NCBI GenBank assembly: GCA_015075365.1
Contig: JABTUN010000003.1
Span: forward strand, 248,001-312,000
DNA: 64,000 nt
Direction of reading: 5' to 3'
Source: Verrucomicrobiaceae bacterium
GTDB lineage: Bacteria > Verrucomicrobiota > Verrucomicrobiia > Verrucomicrobiales > Verrucomicrobiaceae
Positions 1-7,995 of this stretch are shown piece by piece; positions within the stretch are counted from its first letter, which is position 1, and the number at the start of each line of letters is the position of its first letter. Below the pieces are notes generated by a model that did no database searches, was not told where the DNA came from, and saw only the letters and a list, made by a program, of their open reading frames with translations. Made by a program: the position numbers and the translations under genes.

Positions 1-1
1 C

Positions 2-607
2 CTCGATTGCAGCCTCGGTTACTTCATCAATCCTCTGCTCAATGTGCTCATCGGCAGTTATTTGCTCGGTGAGCGCCTTTCCGGCCTGCAAAAGCTCAGC
101 ATCGCCTCCGCGGCCTGCGGCGTGATCACGCAGCTCGTGCTCGTGGGCCGTTTCCCGTGGATCGGATTGCTGCTGGCGGGCAGTTTCGCGCTCTACGGCC
201 TCGCGCGGCGGCGTTCACCGCTCGGCTCGCTGCCGGGCCTCGGTGTTGAAACGATTGTCGGCCTGCCCGTGGCGGCGTTGTACCTCATCTGGACCATGCA
301 AAGCGGCATCTCCATTTGGGGAACGGCCTCTGCGCGTGATCTGCTGCTCATCATGGGTCTTGGCATCATCACGACGATCCCGCTGCTCGGTTTCGCGCAC
401 GGTGCGCGGCAGCTTCCATTCGCCTTGCTCGGCGTTCTGCAGTTCCTTGCGCCCACCGGGCAGTTTCTCATCGGCGCATTCGTCTATGGCGAGCCTGTCA
501 GCGCCTCCTCGCTGGTATCCTTCGGCCTCATATGGACCGGCGTTGTGCTCTTCTGCGGGAATCTGCTTCTCCAGGGAGCGCGCCGTCCAGCAGCGAGGAC
601 GGTTTGA
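2..607 (+). CDS. RarD/EamA-family transporter, C-terminal part
   Basis: This gene is cut by the left edge of the window; 201 residues of its C-terminal part are visible, open from base 2. The protein is very hydrophobic, with about five or six membrane spans. The first visible residues (SLGYFINPLLNVLIG, then LLGERL) match the RarD branch of the EamA drug/metabolite transporter superfamily, which exports small molecules across the inner membrane; the family name comes from the chloramphenicol-sensitivity phenotype of E. coli RarD. The substrate cannot be told from sequence. Its stop abuts the convergent mnmA stop directly. The internal ATG at base 44 is not the true start, because homology continues upstream of it. 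Confidence 0.8.
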   Translation, partial: LDCSLGYFINPLLNVLIGSYLLGERLSGLQKLSIASAACGVITQLVLVGRFPWIGLLLAGSFALYGLARRRSPLGSLPGLGVETIVGLPVAALYLIWTMQSGISIWGTASARDLLLIMGLGIITTIPLLGFAHGARQLPFALLGVLQFLAPTGQFLIGAFVYGEPVSASSLVSFGLIWTGVVLFCGNLLLQGARRPAARTV

Positions 608-1678
608 TCACGAGTCGTGCCGGATGCTCTCGAAGACCGCGCCACCCAGGAGCCTGTCGCCATCATACAGCGCACAGATCTGGCCGGGAGTCAGCGCGCG
701 CTGGGGTTCGTGGTATTCGAGCCCGGCGCGGCCGTTGCCGAGCGGTTTGAAGTCGGCGAGGCCGGCGGGGCAGCGATAGCGGGGCTGCGCGTTCAGCACG
801 CGCGCGGTGTCGAGCGGCTCGCCGGTGCTCGAAATGGAGTGCAGCACGGCTCTGCGCGCCCAGAGCAGCGGCGTGTCCGCGTTTTCGATGGCGACGACGA
901 GTTCGTTCGTCTCGGGCCGCTTCGCGACGACGACGTAGGCCTGCTTGTGCAGCGGGCTGGCGACGCCGTGGCCCTTGCGCTGGCCGAGCGTGTAAAGATG
1001 CAGGCCACGATGCTCACCACGCACCTTGCCTGCGAGATCGACGATGGGGCCGGGCTTGTCCGGCACGAAGGTGCGCAGGAAGTCCTCCATCTTCACCTGG
1101 CCGATGAAGCAGATGCCCTGGCTGTCCTTTTTCTCCGCTGTTTTGAGCCCTAGTTCGCGGGCGAGATCACGCAGCTCCGGCTTTAAAAGATGTCCGATCG
1201 GAAAGTGCGCGATCCGGACCTGCTCCGGCCGCATCATGGCGAGGAAGTAGGTCTGGTCTTTGTTCGGGTCCGCGCCGCGCAGGATGTGGCCGCCTTCTTT
1301 GCGTGCGTAATGCCCCGTTGCGATGCCTTCAAAGCCGTGTTCGCGGCCCCAGTCCCACAGCACGCCGAATTTCATCTCCCGATTACACATCACATCCGGA
1401 TTCGGCGTGATGCCGGCCTGGTAGCCTTCGAGGAGGTATTTCACGACCTTCTCGCGATATTCGGTCATGAGATTGACGACACGAAACGGGATGCCGAGCT
1501 GCTCCGCGACAGCACGGGCGTCCTCGATGTCCTCCTCCCAAGGGCAGTGGCCGATGATGTTCTCCTCATTGATCCAGTTCTTCATGTACACGCCATGCAC
1601 CTCGTGGCCGGCACGAACGAGGACGGCAGCGGCCACGCTGCTGTCCACGCCTCCGGACATGGCTGCGAGAATTTTCAT
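608..1678 (-). CDS. mnmA: tRNA-specific 2-thiouridylase MnmA
   Basis: MnmA inserts sulfur at the 2-position of the wobble uridine in tRNAs for Lys, Glu and Gln, using ATP to adenylate the uridine. The 356-residue protein begins MKILAAMSGGVDSS, with the ATP-binding PP-loop SGGVDSS at residues 8-14. The two conserved cysteines are present: C98 in PNPDVMCN, which receives the persulfide, and C190 in GICFIGQ. Motifs DPNKDQTYFL and LGQRKG are also typical. An open frame extends 31 codons upstream, but the PP-loop strand has to start the protein, so the ATG at 1678 is chosen. It lies divergently from the next gene and converges on the transporter. Confidence 0.97.
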   Translation of the reverse strand: MKILAAMSGGVDSSVAAAVLVRAGHEVHGVYMKNWINEENIIGHCPWEEDIEDARAVAEQLGIPFRVVNLMTEYREKVVKYLLEGYQAGITPNPDVMCNREMKFGVLWDWGREHGFEGIATGHYARKEGGHILRGADPNKDQTYFLAMMRPEQVRIAHFPIGHLLKPELRDLARELGLKTAEKKDSQGICFIGQVKMEDFLRTFVPDKPGPIVDLAGKVRGEHRGLHLYTLGQRKGHGVASPLHKQAYVVVAKRPETNELVVAIENADTPLLWARRAVLHSISSTGEPLDTARVLNAQPRYRCPAGLADFKPLGNGRAGLEYHEPQRALTPGQICALYDGDRLLGGAVFESIRHDS

Positions 1679-1733
1679 GAATCGAGAAAAGGAGGCGCAG
1701 GTTGAAGCCGCGCGGCCAAATTGGCAATTAAAC

Positions 1734-1761
1734 CTTGAACTTTGAAGCCTGAACCCTGAAC
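1734..1761. repeat. Heptamer-phased tandem repeat between divergent genes
   Basis: Four consecutive 7-base units are read in phase: CTTGAAC, then TTTGAAG, then CCTGAAC twice. They lie in the spacer between mnmA and the following plus-strand gene, ending 8 bases before the latter's ATG. The same 7-nt phasing with a GAA core recurs at 4254-4288 and, on the other strand, at 54991-55018. Function unknown. Confidence 0.6.
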
Positions 1762-1769
1762 TGCTTGCC

Positions 1770-2438
1770 ATGGCAAAAATCGAAAAGGCCCCGACAGGCG
1801 AGTTCCACTCCGGCTACGGCTGCGTGATCATCACGGCGGCGATCGGGGTGTTTGGGTTCATTCTGTGGTGGGGTTGGTATTCGCTGATGACGATGGACCG
1901 GGAGATTGGAGCCATTGCCCAGGACAAGCCGGTCGCCTTGGTGGAAATCGCGCCGGTGGCGGATCTGGAGAAGCGGCTGGCGGATTTCGCGGTGGCGGCG
2001 AAGGATGGAAAACCGGCTGTGCTGAAGCTGAACGCGGCGGATTTGAACGCGCTGATGCTGCTGGCACCGGACACCGGCAACGGCGGCTACAAGAACATGC
2101 TGCGCGTGAAGACGTTCGATGCCGGCAAAGGCACGTTCACGGCGGATTGCAGCCTGCCGATGAACACGGCGCGGTTTTGGGAGGACACGAAGCGTTATCT
2201 CGTCGGCGAGATCGACTTTGCCGTGGAGATGACTGCCGTGGGGCCGGATGCAAAAGTGGCGGCGGTGCGTGTGCCGGGGAAGATGGTGCCGGCGGAGTTC
2301 ATCAAAGGCATGCAGGCCTATGGTTACCTGGGACCATATCAAACGCATCCGCAGGTTGGGCCGGCGCTCAAGGCGGTGCAGCAGGTGAAGGTGGAGGCGG
2401 ACGGCGTCTGGCTTTCGACCGAGGCTGAAAAGAAGTGA
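1770..2438 (+). CDS. Hypothetical membrane-anchored protein
   Basis: I do not recognise this 222-residue protein. It has one strong hydrophobic segment at about residues 17-38 (starting YGCVIITAAIGVFGF), preceded by a short charged N-terminus, so it is probably held in the inner membrane with the larger C-terminal part outside. The rest is a soluble mixed alpha/beta sequence with no catalytic motif that I can name. It starts 8 bases after a heptamer repeat tract and is followed 25 bases later by a secreted esterase on the same strand, so the two may be co-transcribed. Codon use resembles the neighbours. Confidence 0.75.
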   Translation: MAKIEKAPTGEFHSGYGCVIITAAIGVFGFILWWGWYSLMTMDREIGAIAQDKPVALVEIAPVADLEKRLADFAVAAKDGKPAVLKLNAADLNALMLLAPDTGNGGYKNMLRVKTFDAGKGTFTADCSLPMNTARFWEDTKRYLVGEIDFAVEMTAVGPDAKVAAVRVPGKMVPAEFIKGMQAYGYLGPYQTHPQVGPALKAVQQVKVEADGVWLSTEAEKK

Positions 2439-2463
2439 CGGCGCACGCGTTCACAGCGCCGCC

Positions 2464-3390
2464 ATGAGACTTTTTTCCGCCCTCCTGCTCCTCACTCTGA
2501 TGCCGCTGCCTCTTTGGGCCCAAAAGGTTGCGAAGAAGGAGAAAGCCACCATCAAGCTGACCGCCGACGAGGTGGCGACGAAGGACGTTGTCTATAAAAC
2601 CACGCCGCAGGGCGAGCTGAAGCTGCATTTCTTCATGCCGAAGGGCGAGGCGAGCATCGCGGCGCTGCGGCCATGCATCGTGTTCTTTTTCGGCGGCGGC
2701 TGGAAGAGCGGCTCGTATCTGCAATTCGTGCCGCAGGCCGAATATCTGGCCAGCCGGGGCATGATCGCTGCCTGCGCGGACTACCGCATCCTCAACATCC
2801 ACAAAACCACGCCGGACAAGGCCGTGGAGGACGCAAAGAGCGCCATCCGCTGGGTGCGTGGCCATGCGACGGATCTGGGCGTGGATCCGGACAAGATCAT
2901 CGCGGCTGGAGGCTCTGCAGGCGGCCATCTGGCGGCCTGCACGGCGCTGGTGTCGGCCTACGACGCAGAATCCGACGACAAATCCATCTCCGCGAAACCA
3001 AACGCGATGGTGCTCTTTAATCCGGCGATGAACATTGCCACGCTGTTCAGAGAGCGCACGGAGGACAGCACGCCCGAGAGACTGAAAATGGCCGAGGCGA
3101 TCACGCCGAACAGTTTCATTGCCAAGGACACGCCGCCGGCGGTTTTATTCTTCGGCACGGCCGACAAATTGAAGCTAGGAGGCGACGAGTATGTGAAAAA
3201 AGCACGCGCCCTGGGTCTGCGGGCGGAGATGTGGACCGCAGCGGAAATGCCGCACGGCTTTTTCAACCGCGCGCCTTGGATTCAGGTCACGGCGGCTCAG
3301 ATGCATCGCTTTCTGGCCTCGCTCGGCTATCTGGGAGGCGAGCCTTCAGTGAAAATGCCGCAAGAAGCGCCGTCTTTGAAGGCGGAGTGA
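2464..3390 (+). CDS. Secreted alpha/beta hydrolase (esterase/lipase-like)
   Basis: A 308-residue alpha/beta hydrolase of the esterase/lipase superfamily with an N-terminal signal peptide (MRLFSALLLLTLMPLPLWAQ). The oxyanion-hole region reads FFFGGGWKSGS, the nucleophile elbow is GGSAGG with Ser151, the likely acid is the Asp in FGTADKLK, and the histidine is in MPHGFF. These are the marks of the hormone-sensitive-lipase/BD-FAE type, often active on acetylated or feruloylated polysaccharides, but the substrate is not determined here. It probably acts in the periplasm. It follows a membrane-anchored hypothetical protein by 25 bases. Confidence 0.88.
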   Translation: MRLFSALLLLTLMPLPLWAQKVAKKEKATIKLTADEVATKDVVYKTTPQGELKLHFFMPKGEASIAALRPCIVFFFGGGWKSGSYLQFVPQAEYLASRGMIAACADYRILNIHKTTPDKAVEDAKSAIRWVRGHATDLGVDPDKIIAAGGSAGGHLAACTALVSAYDAESDDKSISAKPNAMVLFNPAMNIATLFRERTEDSTPERLKMAEAITPNSFIAKDTPPAVLFFGTADKLKLGGDEYVKKARALGLRAEMWTAAEMPHGFFNRAPWIQVTAAQMHRFLASLGYLGGEPSVKMPQEAPSLKAE

Positions 3391-3460
3391 GCAGGAATGC
3401 GGCCTTGAGGAGCGTTGCGTGCTCGCCATAAAAGGCGCTCTCAATCATCCGCCCCCACTC

Positions 3461-4249
3461 ATGCGACTCCAGGACCAGGTCATTCTCATCACCGGCAGCA
3501 CCACAGGCATCGGCGAGCACATGGCGCGTCGTTTCATCCAAGAAGGCGCGAAAGTCATCCTGCACGGCCGTGATGCCGCTCGCGGCCAGGCGTTGCGCAA
3601 GGAGCTGGGTGAGGACAAGGCCGCGTTTTGCCAGGGCAGCCTTGAAGACGCCGCTTATCCCGAAAAACTCGCCGCGGATGCCATCGCGGCCTTTGGCAAG
3701 GTCGATGCGCTGGTGAACAACGCCGCGCTCACCATCCGCGGACGCATCGACACGACGGACGCGGCCTTTTTTGACCGCATGATGGCCGTGAACGCCCGTG
3801 CGCCGATGCTGCTCATCCGCGCGCTGCTGCCGGAGCTGAAGAAAAACACCGGCGTCGTGTTGAATATCGGCTCCGTGCTCGCGCATTGCGGCCAGGCGAA
3901 CATGCTCGCCTACTCCATGTCCAAAGGCGCGCTCATGACGATGACGCGCAATCTGGCGGACTCGCTCGGCATGGACCGCGTGCGCGTGAACCAGCTCAAT
4001 GTCGGCTGGACGCTCTCGGACAACGAATATCAGGTCAAAATCAGCGACGGACTCGGCGAAGGCTGGCCGGAGCGTCTGTCCCCCAACCTTATACCGATGG
4101 GCCGCCTTTTGATGCCTGCGGATATCGCTGCGGCTTGTGTGTACTGGGTCGGCCGCGAAAGCTACCCCGTCACCGGCACCGTCGCGGAGCTGGAGCAGTA
4201 TCCGATCATCGGCCGCTACGCGAATGCCGAGGGCGACGAGAAGAAATGA
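3461..4249 (+). CDS. SDR-family NAD(P)-dependent oxidoreductase
   Basis: A 262-residue short-chain dehydrogenase/reductase. The cofactor motif TGSTTGIG is at residues 11-18, NNAA follows at the end of the fourth strand, and the catalytic YxxxK appears as YSMSK with an upstream Ser in LNIGSVL. An open frame reaches 14 codons further upstream, but the Rossmann strand should start at MRLQDQVILITG, so the ATG at 3461 is preferred. A fumarylacetoacetase-type hydrolase follows 45 bases downstream. SDR plus FAH pairs occur in non-phosphorylative L-fucose or L-rhamnose breakdown, so a sugar dehydrogenase role is plausible but only inferred. Confidence 0.9.
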   Translation: MRLQDQVILITGSTTGIGEHMARRFIQEGAKVILHGRDAARGQALRKELGEDKAAFCQGSLEDAAYPEKLAADAIAAFGKVDALVNNAALTIRGRIDTTDAAFFDRMMAVNARAPMLLIRALLPELKKNTGVVLNIGSVLAHCGQANMLAYSMSKGALMTMTRNLADSLGMDRVRVNQLNVGWTLSDNEYQVKISDGLGEGWPERLSPNLIPMGRLLMPADIAAACVYWVGRESYPVTGTVAELEQYPIIGRYANAEGDEKK

Positions 4250-4253
4250 TTCT

Positions 4254-4288
4254 CTGAAACGAAGAACCAAGAAAAAGAAACCACGAAC
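4254..4288. repeat. Heptamer-phased repeat in the SDR-FAH spacer
   Basis: Nearly the whole 45-base spacer between the SDR stop and the FAH-hydrolase ATG consists of 7-base units in phase: CTGAAAC, GAAGAAC, CAAGAAA, AAGAAAC and CACGAAC. The GAA core sits at nearly the same place in most units. It lies where a ribosome binding site for the downstream gene would be expected. Confidence 0.55.
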
Positions 4289-4294
4289 AACCGC

Positions 4295-5152
4295 ATGAAA
4301 CTGATCCGCTTTGGAAACCCTGGAGAAGAAAAACCCGGCCTGCAGCTCGAAGACGGCCGCCGCATCGACGCGAGCGCGTTCGGCAGCGACTACGATGAAA
4401 AATTCTTCGGTGGTGATGGCCTGCAACGTCTCGCCGCCTGGGCGAAGGCCAACGCGGCCTCCGCGCCGACCGTGGATGCCAGCGTGCGCCTCGGGCCGTG
4501 CATCGCGCGCCCGAGCAAGATCATCTGCATCGGCCTGAACTACGTTGATCATGCCAAGGAGAGCGGCATGCCCATTCCGGCGGAGCCGATCGTGTTTTTC
4601 AAGGCCACGAGCGCCATCTGCGGCCCGAATGACAACGTCGTCATCCCGAAAAACTCGAAGAAGACCGACTGGGAGGTCGAGCTGGCCTTCGTGATCGGCA
4701 AAAAAGCCAGCTACGTCAGCGAAGACGACGCCATGAGCCATGTGGCCGGTTATTGCGTGCACAACGACTACAGCGAGCGCGAATGGCAGCTCGAGCGCGG
4801 CGGCCAGTGGGTCAAAGGCAAGAGCTGTGACACCTTCGCGCCGATCGGTCCCTTCCTCGCCACGAGCGATGAGATTCCCGATCCGCAAAACTTGAAGCTC
4901 TGGCTCAAGCTCAACGGCAAGACGATTCAAAACAGCAGCACCGCGCAGATGATTTTCGGCGTGAAGACCCTGGTGAGTTATTTGAGCCAGTTCATGAGCC
5001 TCCTGCCCGGTGACATCATCACCACCGGCACGCCTCCCGGCGTGGGTCTTGGCTTCAAACCTGATCCCGTTTTCATGAAGCCGGGTGACGTGATCGAACT
5101 CGGCGTCGAAGGCCTCGGCGAGCAGAAGCAGACGGCCGTGGCGGCGAGTTGA
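4295..5152 (+). CDS. Fumarylacetoacetate hydrolase family protein
   Basis: A 285-residue enzyme of the FAH superfamily, metal-dependent hydrolases and decarboxylases acting on beta-diketo or 2-keto acids. The core motif GLNYVDHAKE, the metal-ligand region WEVELAFVIGK, the HNDYSERE segment and the GDIITTGTPPGVG loop are all present. The length and N-terminal cap match the branch annotated as ureidoglycolate lyase-like or 2,4-diketo-3-deoxy-L-fuconate hydrolase. With the SDR just upstream, a place in deoxy-sugar acid catabolism is the best guess; the substrate cannot be read from sequence. The gene ends 2 bases before the end of the convergent helicase gene. Confidence 0.9.
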   Translation: MKLIRFGNPGEEKPGLQLEDGRRIDASAFGSDYDEKFFGGDGLQRLAAWAKANAASAPTVDASVRLGPCIARPSKIICIGLNYVDHAKESGMPIPAEPIVFFKATSAICGPNDNVVIPKNSKKTDWEVELAFVIGKKASYVSEDDAMSHVAGYCVHNDYSEREWQLERGGQWVKGKSCDTFAPIGPFLATSDEIPDPQNLKLWLKLNGKTIQNSSTAQMIFGVKTLVSYLSQFMSLLPGDIITTGTPPGVGLGFKPDPVFMKPGDVIELGVEGLGEQKQTAVAAS

Positions 5153-5154
5153 GG

Positions 5155-7173
5155 TTACTCCAGCACCTCCGTGGGGCATTCCGGCAGCGAGGCCAGGAAT
5201 GCCCTGCCATAGGGCTTGGTGAGGATGCGGTTGTCGAGAATGGCGCAGATGCCCTCGTCCGATGCGGTGCGGATGAGGCGGCCGATGCCCTGGCGCAGCT
5301 TCAGGATGGCCTCCGGCACGCTATATTCGGTGAAGGCGTTCAAACCCTGCGCCTCCAGGTGCTCGATGCGCGAGGCGGTCAGCGGATGATCCGGCACGGC
5401 GAAAGGCAGGCGGGTGATGATGACATTGCTCAGGGACTCGCCGGGCACGTCCACGCCGGTCCAAAAGCTGTCCGTGCCGCACAGCACGCTGTGCGTGTCG
5501 TTTTTGAACTCCGCGAGCATTTGGTGACGCGGCATGCCCTTGCCCTGCACGAGCAGCCGCCAGCCGTTTTCGGCACAGTGGGCCTCCAGACGATCCGCCA
5601 GCGAGGTCATCTGGCTGTAGCTGGTGAAGAGCACAAACGCGCGCCCTTTGCTGAGATCGAGAAAGTGGCAGATCCAGTCGCCGAGCTTGTCGAGGTAGCC
5701 CGCATCGGCCGGTTGCGGCATCTTTTTGAGCAGGTAGAGCCGCATCTGCCGTTGGAAGTCGAAAGGGCTCTCGATGCATGCCGCGCGCGCCTGCTCCGCG
5801 CCCACACGATGGCGGAAGTAGTCGAGGTTCCCGTCATTGCCGATGCCGAGCGTGGCGCTGGTGAAGACGCAGGCCTTGCCGCTGGAGAAAAAGATCTGCC
5901 GCAGCCGCGGCGCGACATCCACCGGCGCGGTGTGAAAGCTGATCGACTGCCGCTCCGGTCCGGTGCGCTCCACCCAGTGGACATGATCCTCGTTTTCCTG
6001 GTCGAGGAAGGCCTTCAAGCCCATGCGGATGGCGACGAGCCGTTTGGCCAGGTCGAGCAGCTCCAGCTTCACATGCTCCTTGTGCGCGGCGTCGCCGGCT
6101 TTTTGCGCGCGTTTTGCCAGCCGCTCCAGCGGCAGTGACAGCGTGTCCTCCACGAGTCCGGGCTCGCGCACGCGGAACTCGCGTCCCAGCGCGTTGAATT
6201 TGCAAGACGCCTCCACAGCGCGGAAAAACGTGTTCACGCTGTCGAGTGTCTGCAAAACCTCGCGGATGCCGTCCTTGTCACCCGCGTGCTGGAAGAAGCC
6301 TTTGCGCGTTTTGGGGTTGTGCAGGCGGCCCAGCTCGAATTTGAGGTTCGACTCGCTGATGTGCAGCCCGAAGGCCTTCGCGGCCACGTTTTCGATGGTG
6401 TGCGCCTCGTCGAGGATCACGAAGTCACGCGGAAAGAGGAAATTGCAGTCCGCTGCGGTCACTTCGTCCGCGGAGGCCAGCAGCGTGAAGAACAGCGTGT
6501 GGTTCAGGACGACCACATCCGCCTGCTCCATGCGGCGGCGTGCATCCTGGTACCAGCAGCGGCTGCCGGGCGGGCAGCGACGCGGCGTGCAGGCATGCGG
6601 CTCGCTGCACACGAGCGACCACACGCGCGCGCTCGGCGTGAAGTCGAGATCGCTCAGCGTGCCGTCCTCCGTCGTGGCGGCCCAGTCGGTCAGAAGGCCC
6701 AGCTCGGACGCCTCCGTGGGGGAAAACAGGTCGCCGGAATCGTTCATCGCGCGGTGCAGGCGCGTGGGGCAGAGGTAATTGCCGCGCCCTTTCAAAATCT
6801 CCGCCTTGAAGTCGCCCACGATCTTTTTGACGATGGGGATGTCCTTCGAGATGAGCTGCTCCTGAAGATTGATCGTGTGCGTGCAGATGATGGCTTTTCG
6901 CTTTTGCTCCAGGGCAAAAGTCACCGCCGGCACCAGATACGCGAGCGATTTGCCGACGCCGGTGGCCGCCTCGCACACCAGCGCGCGGCTCTTGTCGAGC
7001 GCGTCAGCCACCAGTTCCGCCATGCGCTGCTGCTGCGGGCGGTATTCAAACTGCGGTGACTCCGCAAGCCGTCCGTCCTCCGAAAACGCGACGCGCATCC
7101 GCGGCGCGAGCGGCGGACGGTTCACACGCGGCTCCTGCGAGCCCTCTTCGTGATCTTCGGCGACATAAAACAT
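5155..7173 (-). CDS. dinG: ATP-dependent DNA helicase, DinG/XPD family
   Basis: A 672-residue superfamily 2 helicase. Walker A appears as ATGVGKS near the N-terminus and the DEAH box as VILDEAHTIENVA. Four cysteines between them (VCSEPHACTPRRC and GSRCWY) match the iron-sulfur cluster of DinG and XPD. Late motifs are present in the C-terminal half (GTDSFWTGVDVPGE and LRQGIGRLIR). Such enzymes unwind 5'-3', resolving R-loops and damaged DNA. The exonuclease domain of Bacillus-type DinG is absent. The ATG at 7173 is chosen; another start seven codons upstream is possible. Confidence 0.92.
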   Translation of the reverse strand: MFYVAEDHEEGSQEPRVNRPPLAPRMRVAFSEDGRLAESPQFEYRPQQQRMAELVADALDKSRALVCEAATGVGKSLAYLVPAVTFALEQKRKAIICTHTINLQEQLISKDIPIVKKIVGDFKAEILKGRGNYLCPTRLHRAMNDSGDLFSPTEASELGLLTDWAATTEDGTLSDLDFTPSARVWSLVCSEPHACTPRRCPPGSRCWYQDARRRMEQADVVVLNHTLFFTLLASADEVTAADCNFLFPRDFVILDEAHTIENVAAKAFGLHISESNLKFELGRLHNPKTRKGFFQHAGDKDGIREVLQTLDSVNTFFRAVEASCKFNALGREFRVREPGLVEDTLSLPLERLAKRAQKAGDAAHKEHVKLELLDLAKRLVAIRMGLKAFLDQENEDHVHWVERTGPERQSISFHTAPVDVAPRLRQIFFSSGKACVFTSATLGIGNDGNLDYFRHRVGAEQARAACIESPFDFQRQMRLYLLKKMPQPADAGYLDKLGDWICHFLDLSKGRAFVLFTSYSQMTSLADRLEAHCAENGWRLLVQGKGMPRHQMLAEFKNDTHSVLCGTDSFWTGVDVPGESLSNVIITRLPFAVPDHPLTASRIEHLEAQGLNAFTEYSVPEAILKLRQGIGRLIRTASDEGICAILDNRILTKPYGRAFLASLPECPTEVLE

Positions 7174-7258
7174 GGAGGCGCGCTGAAAGCGCACGGGCCG
7201 GGGCGCGCGGCAACGGATTTTTCAGGGATTTGGCCGGGCTGCGGCGGCAGGATGCTTC

Positions 7259-7789
7259 CTATGGGGCTAGCGCGTCTTGGGTGGCGAGCCAGGGCAACGC
7301 CTCTGGTGCACTCATGCCGCGGCACCAAGGATAATCGAAAGGGACGAGCAACGGCGGATCTCTGAAAATGTACGGGCCGCACACCAAATCGCCACGAGCT
7401 TGATGGAAGCCGAGGCTGCACGCGAGGCTTTCCTCATGTTCTTTGACTGGCATCAAGCCGTACCAGCGAAACGATGGCTGTGCCAGATCGATGAGAGATG
7501 TTTCATAGTTCATGGTAAGAGGCTTTTCCGGAACCTTCCAAAAGCCAGAGTCATGCACGCAGTCTTTGATCAACAGCAGTTCCGGCCACGGCGTGGCCAT
7601 CCGGCATAGATGCTGTTCGCTCTCCTGATGGCTCATCATGATGTCCGGCAGCACGATGCCATCTCCGAACATGTTCATTTTCAGCCCGTATTTGAGCGTC
7701 ATGTGATGAAGGAGGCCTGCCGTCGCGACCTTGCTCAACAAGATCGTAACGCCAACCACCAGGATTGCGGCAAAGCTTTTCACGCGCAT
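7259..7789 (-). CDS. Hypothetical protein with N-terminal membrane segment
   Basis: An unrecognised protein of 176 residues if started at MRVKSFAAILVVG, or 191 residues from the ATG at 7834. The N-terminus is a single hydrophobic stretch following two basic residues, like a signal anchor or signal peptide. The remainder carries several Trp, Cys and His residues but no family motif known to me. It stands alone between dinG and the divergent xylose isomerase gene, and its base composition looks less GC-rich than the flanks, so it could be an acquired singleton. Confidence 0.6.
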   Translation of the reverse strand: MRVKSFAAILVVGVTILLSKVATAGLLHHMTLKYGLKMNMFGDGIVLPDIMMSHQESEQHLCRMATPWPELLLIKDCVHDSGFWKVPEKPLTMNYETSLIDLAQPSFRWYGLMPVKEHEESLACSLGFHQARGDLVCGPYIFRDPPLLVPFDYPWCRGMSAPEALPWLATQDALAP

Positions 7790-7995
7790 CGTTTTACCGT
7801 GGCGCATGAGGCATTGTCCAAGACTTTCAATCAACTCTTCGAAAAACGACGCGTGTGATCAAATTCAGACCGGCCTCTGCGGGCATTCTGGCCGAATTCA
7901 CCCACGGACTGGCCGATCCGGCCCAATACCGGGCTGGTTTGAGCCTTGCGTGCGGGTGCTTTCCGGCTCCCGTAGCCGCCCCTAGCGACACCACC

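Noticed and set aside
3287..5179. A 630-codon minus-strand frame opposite the SDR and FAH genes.
   Set aside because: Composition (Arg/His/Ala-rich) is that of an antisense shadow; both plus-strand genes have clear family motifs.
7150..7260. A promoter or RNA gene between dinG and the small hypothetical gene.
   Set aside because: The 60-80 bases show no stem, box or conserved element I could support.
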